The position numbers were made by a program, and so were the translations under genes. Positions 1-5,201 of a DNA stretch of 5,201 nt are shown here, piece by piece. The DNA lies in the NCBI GenBank assembly GCA_019689955.1, contig JADGGM010000273.1, forward strand, positions 1-5,201. Direction: 5' to 3'. This DNA comes from Gemmatimonadaceae bacterium (GTDB lineage: Bacteria; Gemmatimonadota; Gemmatimonadetes; Gemmatimonadales; Gemmatimonadaceae). Below the pieces are notes generated by a model. The model was not told the DNA's origin and searched no databases. It worked only from the letters and a program-made list of their open reading frames with translations. Every line of letters starts with the position of its first letter. The stretch's first letter is position 1.

Positions 1-2
1 CG

Positions 3-1247
3 CGCCCCACCGTCCCCCCCGACACGGCGGCCAACCCGCCCATCGAGGAGATCCCCGCGCCCAGCGAGCGCCGCCTGCAAGGCGGGCGGGTGGTTCGTAT
101 CGCGCTGGCCAAGGACGTGGACCACGTCACCCTTTCGGCCACGGGCGAATGGCGGCTGTACGACAGCGGGGGAGAGAGCACCCTCCTCCGCGCCGGCGCC
201 GGGGACCTGTGGACCGTCGAGGCCGGGAGCAGCCGGCTGCGCGCGGTCCACGACGACGGCCGCACGACGGCGACGCGCCCCGCCCCCTTCATCGCCCGGA
301 CCGTGGGGCGCGGGGCGTTCGTGACGGTGAACGGGAAGCGGTACCGCGGCGAGGTGTGGGTGATCCCGTCCGGGGCGCACAGCGTGACCGTGGTCAACCG
401 CCTCTACCTCGAGGACTACCTGCGGGGGGTGGTCCCGCTCGAGATCGGGCACCGTGGGTCCGGGGAAGAGGCCGCCGTGGCGGCTCAGGCCGTGGCCGCG
501 CGCAGCTACGCCTACACCCACCTCGCCGGGCGCGAGCGCCCCTACGACATGCTCGCCACGGTCCTCGACCAGGTCTACGGCGGCGTCGACGCCGAGACCC
601 CGATGAGCGACGCCGCCGTGGCGGCCACCGAAGGGCTCGTGCTCCAGTACCACGGCCGCGTGGTGAACGCCCCCTATCACTCCACGTGCGGCGGGCGGAC
701 CGCGGCCGCGAGCGAGGTGTGGCGCGGGGAAGCGGACGAGCCATACCTGGTCTCGGTGAGCGACCGGATCCCGGGGACCGACCGCTACTACTGCGACATC
801 GCCCCGCGCTTCCGGTGGACGCAGACCTTCACCGCCGGCGCGCTCGCGCGCGTGCTCGAGCGCTACCTCGACCGCTACGCCCGCGTGCGGAGCGGCGGGC
901 CCGGGCGCGTGGAGAAGGTGGAGGTCCGCGGGCGCACGCCGAGCGGGCGCGTGCGCGCGCTCGTCATCACCACCGACCGCGGGGAGTACACGTTGCGGGG
1001 GAACGACATCCGATTCGTCCTCCGCTCGCCCGGTGGCGAGATCCTCAACAGCACGTATTTTTCCGTCGAGACCGAGCGCGGGCGAAACGGCGCGCTCACG
1101 CAGCTCACCGTTCGCGGGAATGGATACGGCCATGGGATCGGGATGTGCCAGTGGGGAGCGATCGGCCGGGCGCGGGCAGGGCAGGACTACCAGACGATCC
1201 TGCGAGCGTACTACCCGGGGACGGTCGTTGCGCGCGCGGACGAGTAG
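3..1247 (+). CDS. SpoIID/LytB domain protein, 5'-truncated by the window edge
   Basis: Secreted peptidoglycan-acting or -binding protein of the SpoIID/LytB family. SpoIID of sporeformers is a lytic transglycosylase acting on stem-peptide-free glycan, and LytB is an amidase enhancer. The frame is open from base 3 with 414 visible residues, and the true start lies upstream. A GTG at 90 is in frame, but it sits inside coding-like sequence, right at the start of the domain (VVRIALAKD), so I do not take it as the start. The first 29 visible residues are rich in Pro, Glu and Ala, like a linker after a signal or lipoprotein peptide. Visible family motifs are LYLEDYLRGVVPLEIG (about 134-149, with Glu147 at the position of the SpoIID catalytic Glu), AQAVAARSY (161-169), YHSTCGG (225-231), GYGHGIGMCQWGA (374-386) and LRAYYPGT (400-407). 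Cys229 and Cys264 could bind metal or form a disulfide. No sporulation gene is visible nearby, so the role is probably general cell-wall remodelling. The family call is firm; enzymatic activity is inferred. Confidence 0.93.
   Translation, partial: RPTVPPDTAANPPIEEIPAPSERRLQGGRVVRIALAKDVDHVTLSATGEWRLYDSGGESTLLRAGAGDLWTVEAGSSRLRAVHDDGRTTATRPAPFIARTVGRGAFVTVNGKRYRGEVWVIPSGAHSVTVVNRLYLEDYLRGVVPLEIGHRGSGEEAAVAAQAVAARSYAYTHLAGRERPYDMLATVLDQVYGGVDAETPMSDAAVAATEGLVLQYHGRVVNAPYHSTCGGRTAAASEVWRGEADEPYLVSVSDRIPGTDRYYCDIAPRFRWTQTFTAGALARVLERYLDRYARVRSGGPGRVEKVEVRGRTPSGRVRALVITTDRGEYTLRGNDIRFVLRSPGGEILNSTYFSVETERGRNGALTQLTVRGNGYGHGIGMCQWGAIGRARAGQDYQTILRAYYPGTVVARADE
1217..1221 (+). promoter_or_regulatory. 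Weak ribosome binding site (GGGGA) for the TTG start at 1228
   Basis: GGGGA ends six bases before the TTG at 1228. It is a modest Shine-Dalgarno-like match within the 3' end of the SpoIID gene. It supports the TTG, which is the only start candidate that gives a clean signal peptide. In this G-rich DNA such a match could also arise by chance. Confidence 0.4.
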
Positions 1248-1917
1248 CCTCGCCCTCGCGGGCGCGCTCGCCGTCCTCGTGGCGGCGCCGGCCCCCGCAC
1301 ACGCGCAGCAGGCGCGCCCGTCGCTCTTCGAACGTCTCGGGCTCGACCGGCTCCACCTGAGCGCCATCGGCATCGCCTACGGGCGCGTGGCCCCCAGGAA
1401 CGTCGAGGCCACGAGCGCGTACGGCATCCAGGCCGACTACGGCGAGATCGCGCGGCACTGGCACGTGATGTTCGAGGTCGGCTACTGGGGCTCCAACTTC
1501 ACCGACGAGACGGTGCAGCGGTTCATCACCCAACTGCGCCAGTCGATCCGCGACCCGGCGGGGGACGACACGATCCTCGTCGACAAGGTGCGCGTCTCCG
1601 ACATCGCGCTCGAGGCGACGGTGCGGTGGATCCCCTCCTCGCCGAGCGTGGTGCTCCGCCCATACCTGGGCGGCGGGATCGGCGCGCACATCGTGAGCGC
1701 CGAGTCGAAGCTCATCGCCAACACGTTCGTGGAGAGCGCGCTCGACCAGATCGGGGCGGGGCTCACCGGGCTCGCCGGGGTCGACGTGACGCCGACCCCG
1801 CGGGTCAGCGTCGGCCTCGAAGCGCGCTACACCCTGCTCGCCAACGTGCGTTACGGCGTGCTGCGCGCGACCGCGACGTACCACTTCAGCCTGTCCTCCT
1901 CTTCCCGCGCTCCATGA
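1228..1917 (+). CDS. Outer membrane beta-barrel protein with signal peptide
   Basis: Predicted exported outer-membrane protein of 229 residues, of the small opacity/OmpA-like beta-barrel type; no specific ligand or function can be named. From the TTG at 1228 the protein begins MRARTSS, followed by a hydrophobic stretch (residues 8-20) and an AHA|QQ signal peptidase I site after residue 26. ATG codons further upstream in frame (for example 1120 or 1033) would add arginine-rich sequence that is only a shadow of the SpoIID gene, so they are rejected. The mature part alternates polar and hydrophobic residues in strand-like segments, for example ALEATVRWI (127-135), VLRPYLGGGIGAHIV (142-156), RVSVGLEARYTLL (192-204) and VLRATATYHF (211-220). 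Phe220 resembles the usual C-terminal aromatic of a barrel, but nine more residues (SLSSSSRAP) follow. The gene overlaps the SpoIID gene by 20 bases and the next gene by 4. Start confidence is moderate; the fold is inferred from pattern. Confidence 0.75.
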   Translation: MRARTSSLALAGALAVLVAAPAPAHAQQARPSLFERLGLDRLHLSAIGIAYGRVAPRNVEATSAYGIQADYGEIARHWHVMFEVGYWGSNFTDETVQRFITQLRQSIRDPAGDDTILVDKVRVSDIALEATVRWIPSSPSVVLRPYLGGGIGAHIVSAESKLIANTFVESALDQIGAGLTGLAGVDVTPTPRVSVGLEARYTLLANVRYGVLRATATYHFSLSSSSRAP

Positions 1918-2918
1918 AGCCAACCGTTCGTATCGGTGTCGTCGGTGTCGGCGCGATCGCGCAGATCGCGCATCTCCCAGCGCTCGCGCGGCTGCGCGGC
2001 GTGAAGCTCGTCGCCCTCTGCGACAACGACGGCCCCAAGGCTCGCGCGCTCGCCGAGCGCTTCGACGTTGAGGACGTCTTCACCGACATCGAGGACCTCC
2101 TCGAGCTCGACGAGCTGGACGCGGTGATCATCAGCACCCCCAACCACCTGCACGAGCCGCACGTGCTGAGCGCGCTCGCGGCAAAGGTGCACGTCCTCTG
2201 CGAGCGCCCGCTGGCGCTCACCTCGCGCGGGGTGGAGCGCATCCTGAACGCAGCGGCGCGCGCGGACCGCAAGGTGGCGGTGGCGAACAACTACCGCTTC
2301 CGCTCCGACGTGCAGGCGGTGAGCAGCTTCCTGCGCGGCGGGGAGCTGGGGAAGCTGTTCGGCGTGCGCGCCGGGCACTACCAGCCGCGCCGCGCGGCCG
2401 AGGGGTGGCGCTTCCGCCGCGCCGAGGCGGGGGGCGGGGCGTTCATGGAGCACGGGCTCCCGCTCCTCGACCTCGCCCTCTGGCTCGCCGACTTCCCCGA
2501 GCCCGTGCGGGTGAGCGCGCACATGGAGCGCTCGCGCGGCGCGAGCGCGGTCGAGGAGTCGCTCGTCGCCCTCGTCGAGTGCGCGCAGGGGAAGACGTTC
2601 ACCATCGACGTCTCCTGGTCGTACGTGGGCGCCGAGGAGCGGTGGTGGTTCGACGTCCTCGCCACGCGCGGGAGCGCGCAGCTGGCGCCGCTCCGCGTGG
2701 TGAAGGAGCTCAACGGCAAGGCGGTCGACGTGACCCCGCGCGGCGCGGCGACGCGCGACAGCGTGCTCCTCCAGTCATACCGCGCGGAGATCGCCCACTT
2801 CCTGGCCGTCGTCGACGAGGCCGCGAGCTACGAGCCCCCCACGGACCAGGTCACGTTGCTCCGGCTCCTCGAGGCGATCTACAAGTCCGCGGACGAGGGG
2901 AAAGAAGTTCGCTTGTGA
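1914..2918 (+). CDS. Gfo/Idh/MocA family oxidoreductase-like protein with altered active-site motifs
   Basis: A 334-residue protein with the fold of NAD(P)-dependent sugar or cyclitol dehydrogenases. The N-terminal Rossmann domain (about 4-122) has the dinucleotide loop GVVGVGAIAQ (8-17), an acidic Asp37 after strand 2 that would suit NAD rather than NADP, and the STPNHLH motif (74-80). The C-terminal alpha/beta domain (about 125-334) carries the GGG...LLDLALWL segment (173-191). Three normally key positions differ. The EKP motif reads ERP (Arg98 for the catalytic Lys). In the GGGxxxDxGxHxxD motif, Glu179 replaces Asp and Pro183 replaces the catalytic His. The protein may therefore have lost or changed its chemistry while keeping cofactor binding. 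The ATG at 1914 overlaps the preceding TGA as ATGA. No Shine-Dalgarno is visible; the stretch before the start is pyrimidine-rich, so translation is probably coupled to gene 2. The substrate is unknown. The family is certain; the activity is doubtful. Confidence 0.93.
   Translation: MKPTVRIGVVGVGAIAQIAHLPALARLRGVKLVALCDNDGPKARALAERFDVEDVFTDIEDLLELDELDAVIISTPNHLHEPHVLSALAAKVHVLCERPLALTSRGVERILNAAARADRKVAVANNYRFRSDVQAVSSFLRGGELGKLFGVRAGHYQPRRAAEGWRFRRAEAGGGAFMEHGLPLLDLALWLADFPEPVRVSAHMERSRGASAVEESLVALVECAQGKTFTIDVSWSYVGAEERWWFDVLATRGSAQLAPLRVVKELNGKAVDVTPRGAATRDSVLLQSYRAEIAHFLAVVDEAASYEPPTDQVTLLRLLEAIYKSADEGKEVRL
2895..2907 (+). promoter_or_regulatory. Purine-rich ribosome binding region for lnt
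   Basis: An uninterrupted purine run (GAGGGGAAAGAAG) ends seven bases before the GTG at 2915. The AGAAG part is at normal spacing for that start and is too far from the alternative GTG at 2921. It is the best Shine-Dalgarno candidate in the window and helps decide the lnt start. It also encodes the C-terminus of the oxidoreductase. Confidence 0.55.
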
Positions 2919-4459
2919 GAGTGCGCGCGCTCTGGCCCAAGCGGGGGGAAGCGCTCCCGGCGGTCGCGTCGGCGGTGCTGTTCGGCATCGCCTTCCCGCC
3001 GTTCCCGCTCGTCATCCCCGTGTTCCTCTGCCTCGTCCCCGTGGCCGTGGCGATCGCGCGGCGCGCGGACGCGGCGGAGTCGTGGCGCGCCGCGGCGCGC
3101 ATCGGGTTCTGGTTCGGGCTCGTCGGCTACGGGATCAACCTGTACTGGATCGCGCTCGCGCTGCTCATCTACACGAAGCTCGCCATCCTGGGCTACATCG
3201 GCGCGCTCCTTGTCCTCGCCCCCGTGGTCACGCTCACCGCCGTCGCGCTGTTCCTTGCCCGGCGCGCGACGCGCCTTCCGCTGGCCATCGTCCTCCCGGT
3301 GGTGTGGGTCGCGTCGGAAGTCGCGCTCAACCACCTGTCGGACCTGGCGTTCCCCTGGCTCCCGCTGGGGCTCGCGATGGCGCACCATCCGACGCTCGCC
3401 CAGGCGGCCGACATGAGCGGGGTGCGCGGGCTCAGCTTCTGGATCGCGGCGATCAACGGCCTCCTCGCCGACGCGTGGCTCCTCCGGGCGCGCGCGCGCG
3501 CCGTCGCCGCGCGCCTGGCCGGGATCGCGGCGCTCGTCGCGGGCGTGGCGCTCTATGGCACGTGGCGCATGGCGTCGACCACCCTCCGCCCGGTCGCGCC
3601 GGTGGGGATCGTGCAGCCCAACGTCCCGCAAGAGGAGAAATGGCAGGCGGAGAACCAGGGGCGCATCGTGGGGATGCTCGCCAGCGGGTCGCGCGAGGTG
3701 CTCGCGCAGCGCCGCGCCCGGCTCCTCCTCTGGCCCGAGGCCGCGCTCCCCGGGTTCCTGGTCGAGCACCCGGAGTGGCGCATGATCGTGGGGCGCCTCG
3801 CATCGGAGTACGACACGCCGATCCTGTTCGGCGTGCTCGACGTGACCTTTTTCGGGCCGAACGAGTACGAGTACTACAACGCCGCGATGCTCGCCGATTC
3901 CACCGGCCGCATCGGCGCGCAGCCGCCGTACCACAAGTCGTACCTCGTCCCGGTGGTGGAGCGCGTGCCGTTCGTGAACCCGCGCTGGTTCGGGAAGCTC
4001 AAGTACTTCGGCGCGTACGGGCGCGGCGGGCACCCGGAGCCGTTCACCTTGCCGTTCGGGAAGGTCGGGGTGCTCATCTGCTACGAGTCGATCTTCCCCG
4101 AGCGCTCGCGCACGTACCGCCGCGAGGGGGCGTCGCTCCTCGTCAATATCACGAACGACGCGTGGTTCGGGCGGAGCCTGGCGCCGTACCAGCACGAGGC
4201 GCACCTGGTCTTCCGGGCGATCGAGAACCGGGTGGGGATCGTGCGCGCGGCGAACACGGGGATCTCGGGGTACGTCGACCCGCTCGGCCGCATCCACGGC
4301 GCCACGGGGCTCTTCGTCCCCGCCGCGCGGATCTACGACGCGCAGACCACGGACGTGCGCACGCTCTACGTGCGCTGGGGAGACTGGATCGGGCTCCTCT
4401 CCCTCGTGGGCACGGCCGCGGCGCTCGCCCTCGCCGTCCGCCAGCGCCGCGCGCCATGA
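2915..4459 (+). CDS. lnt: Apolipoprotein N-acyltransferase
   Basis: Integral inner-membrane enzyme that transfers an acyl chain from a phospholipid to the N-terminal amino group of the S-diacylglyceryl cysteine, the last step of lipoprotein maturation after Lgt and LspA. It has 514 residues, close to the 512 of E. coli Lnt. Seven hydrophobic segments (about 14-29, 31-50, 62-87, 90-115, 121-139, 172-190, 199-217) precede a periplasmic nitrilase-type domain (about 228-480), and a final membrane helix lies at about 489-507. The catalytic Glu275 (in WPEAALP), Lys341 (in YHKSYLVP) and Cys389 (in LICYESIFPE) are all present. So are Glu349, eight residues after the Lys as in E. coli, and the NDAWFG motif (414-419). 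The GTG at 2915 is chosen because it overlaps the preceding TGA (GTGA), lies behind a purine-rich RBS and gives the expected length; GTG 2921 is the alternative. The gene looks fully functional and implies a diderm host. Confidence 0.97.
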   Translation: MRVRALWPKRGEALPAVASAVLFGIAFPPFPLVIPVFLCLVPVAVAIARRADAAESWRAAARIGFWFGLVGYGINLYWIALALLIYTKLAILGYIGALLVLAPVVTLTAVALFLARRATRLPLAIVLPVVWVASEVALNHLSDLAFPWLPLGLAMAHHPTLAQAADMSGVRGLSFWIAAINGLLADAWLLRARARAVAARLAGIAALVAGVALYGTWRMASTTLRPVAPVGIVQPNVPQEEKWQAENQGRIVGMLASGSREVLAQRRARLLLWPEAALPGFLVEHPEWRMIVGRLASEYDTPILFGVLDVTFFGPNEYEYYNAAMLADSTGRIGAQPPYHKSYLVPVVERVPFVNPRWFGKLKYFGAYGRGGHPEPFTLPFGKVGVLICYESIFPERSRTYRREGASLLVNITNDAWFGRSLAPYQHEAHLVFRAIENRVGIVRAANTGISGYVDPLGRIHGATGLFVPAARIYDAQTTDVRTLYVRWGDWIGLLSLVGTAAALALAVRQRRAP

Positions 4460-5201
4460 GCGGCCGGTCGGTCGGGGTCGACGTTGGGGGGACGTTCACC
4501 GACCTCGTCTCGATCGGCGACGACGGCCTCGTCGAGGCGCGCAAGGTGCTGAGCACTCCGGCGGACCAGAGCGGCGGGGTGGTGGCCGCGCTCGACGCGC
4601 TCGGCGCGCCCCCGGCGACGATCGCGCGCGTGGTCCACGGGACCACGGTCGCGACCAACGCGCTCCTCGAGCGCACCGGCGCGCGCGTGGTGCTGTGCGC
4701 CACCGAGGGCGCCACGGACCTCCTCGCCCTCCGCCGCCAGGAGCGCGCATCGCTCTACGACCTCACGCGCCACCACCCGCCGCCGCTCGTCCCCGCGGAG
4801 CGGTGCGTGGCGGTGCCGGAGCGCATCGCGCCCGAAGGGGTCGTGCGCCCGCTCGCAGACGCGGATGCCGCCGCGGTCGCGCGGCGCGTCGTGGCACAGC
4901 AGCCGGAGATCGTCGCGGTCACGCTCCTCCACGCGTACCTCGACGCGCGCCACGAGCACGCGCTCGCGGCCGCGCTCCGCGCCGCCGCACCCGAGATCGA
5001 TGTCGTGCTCTCGTCCGATGTGCTCCCCGAGATTCGCGAGTACGAGCGCGCGGCCACGACGGTGGCCGAGGCGTACCTGCGCCCGGGCGTGGCGCGCTAC
5101 CTCGCGCGCCTCGCCGCGCGGCTCCACGAGTGCGGGTACCCGTCGCTCGCCGTGATGACCTCCGCCGGCGGGATGCGCCCCGCCGCCCCCGCCGCACCGA
5201 G
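4456..5201 (+). CDS. hyuA: HyuA/5-oxoprolinase family hydrolase, N-terminal part (cut by window end)
   Basis: The first 248 residues of a protein of the hydantoinase A/5-oxoprolinase alpha family, whose members are usually about 650-700 residues. These enzymes use ATP to open cyclic amides such as hydantoins or 5-oxoproline, and relatives form subunits of acetone or acetophenone carboxylases. Typically they pair with a HyuB subunit. Visible motifs are the N-terminal phosphate-binding VGVDVGGTFTDLV (6-18), VVHGTTVATNALLER (59-73), a LRRQERASLYDL segment (92-103), LSSDVLPEIREYERAATTVAEAYL (185-208, the family's SxExxPExREYER-type region) and a TSAGGM loop (235-240). The frame stays open to the last base. 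The ATG at 4456 overlaps the lnt TGA as ATGA; no Shine-Dalgarno is visible, so translation is likely coupled to lnt. The substrate cannot be decided from this fragment, and the symbol is the family name only. A hyuB gene would be expected downstream. Confidence 0.92.
   Translation, partial: MSGRSVGVDVGGTFTDLVSIGDDGLVEARKVLSTPADQSGGVVAALDALGAPPATIARVVHGTTVATNALLERTGARVVLCATEGATDLLALRRQERASLYDLTRHHPPPLVPAERCVAVPERIAPEGVVRPLADADAAAVARRVVAQQPEIVAVTLLHAYLDARHEHALAAALRAAAPEIDVVLSSDVLPEIREYERAATTVAEAYLRPGVARYLARLAARLHECGYPSLAVMTSAGGMRPAAPAAP

Noticed and set aside
90..92. GTG as the start of the SpoIID gene
   Set aside because: The frame remains open and protein-like to the window edge, and a start here would remove any export signal from a protein expected to act outside the cytoplasm.
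149..1360. Open frame of 403 codons on the + strand overlapping the SpoIID gene
   Set aside because: Arg/Pro-rich translation typical of a shifted frame in GC-rich DNA; the other frame carries all SpoIID motifs.
1626..1913. Upstream extension of the oxidoreductase frame
   Set aside because: The extra residues are an arginine-rich shadow of the barrel gene; the family N-terminus begins naturally at the ATG at 1914.
1105..1923. Open frame of 272 codons on the - strand opposite the beta-barrel gene
   Set aside because: Low-complexity charged composition and no family motif; the + strand frame has a signal peptide and strand pattern.
93..1934. Direct repeat gttcgtatcg at 93-102 and 1925-1934
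   Set aside because: Only ten bases, both copies encode Val-Arg-Ile near a domain start, and no mobile-element features accompany them.
1933..1950. Perfect tandem repeat of the 9-mer tcggtgtcg
   Set aside because: It lies in codons for the Gly/Val-rich Rossmann loop and is explained by the protein sequence.
2405..2914. Upstream extension of the lnt frame
   Set aside because: It is a shifted-frame shadow of the oxidoreductase. The start at 2915 gives the normal Lnt length and an RBS.
3488..3501. Fourteen-base alternating GC run with Z-DNA potential
   Set aside because: It encodes an Arg-Ala repeat on the loop between two lnt membrane helices and is expected in DNA of this composition.
2879..4297. 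Long open frame of 472 codons on the - strand opposite lnt
   Set aside because: It is rich in Arg, Asp, Glu, His and Pro with no recognisable motif, and lies opposite a clear full-length lnt. Stop-poor GC-rich DNA produces such antisense frames.
4366..5127. Open frame of 253 codons on the - strand opposite the hydrolase
   Set aside because: Arg/Glu/His-rich antisense shadow of a frame with clear HyuA-family motifs.

Overview
The window is very GC-rich and entirely coding. It holds five genes, all on the + strand, packed head to tail with no intergenic DNA. The genes at both ends run off the window. The set includes an apolipoprotein N-acyltransferase (Lnt) and a secreted outer-membrane-type beta-barrel, so the host is a Gram-negative (diderm) bacterium. 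The GC content, the SpoIID/LytB protein in a diderm background and the style of the proteins recall Gemmatimonadota. That assignment is an impression from the sequence, not a database result.

Layout: (1) 3-1247, the 3' part of a SpoIID/LytB-domain peptidoglycan protein whose start lies upstream. (2) 1228-1917, a small outer-membrane beta-barrel protein with a signal peptide, probably starting at a TTG inside the end of gene 1. (3) 1914-2918, a Gfo/Idh/MocA-family oxidoreductase fold protein in which the usual catalytic Lys, Asp and His positions read Arg, Glu and Pro. (4) 2915-4459, Lnt, full length with its Glu-Lys-Cys triad intact. (5) 4456-5201 and beyond, the N-terminal part of a HyuA/5-oxoprolinase-family ATP-dependent hydrolase.

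Each junction overlaps: about 20 bases for genes 1/2, then 4 bases each for 2/3 (ATGA), 3/4 (GTGA) and 4/5 (ATGA). This points to one polycistronic transcript with translational coupling. No promoter or terminator is visible, so the operon extends beyond both edges. Genes 1, 2 and 4 share a cell-envelope theme: wall glycan processing or binding, an outer membrane protein, and lipoprotein maturation. Genes 3 and 5 are metabolic families whose link to the envelope is not evident. I see no mobile element, CRISPR array, RNA gene or clearly new defence-type system. The best leads are the altered active site of gene 3 and the tight envelope-plus-metabolism linkage.
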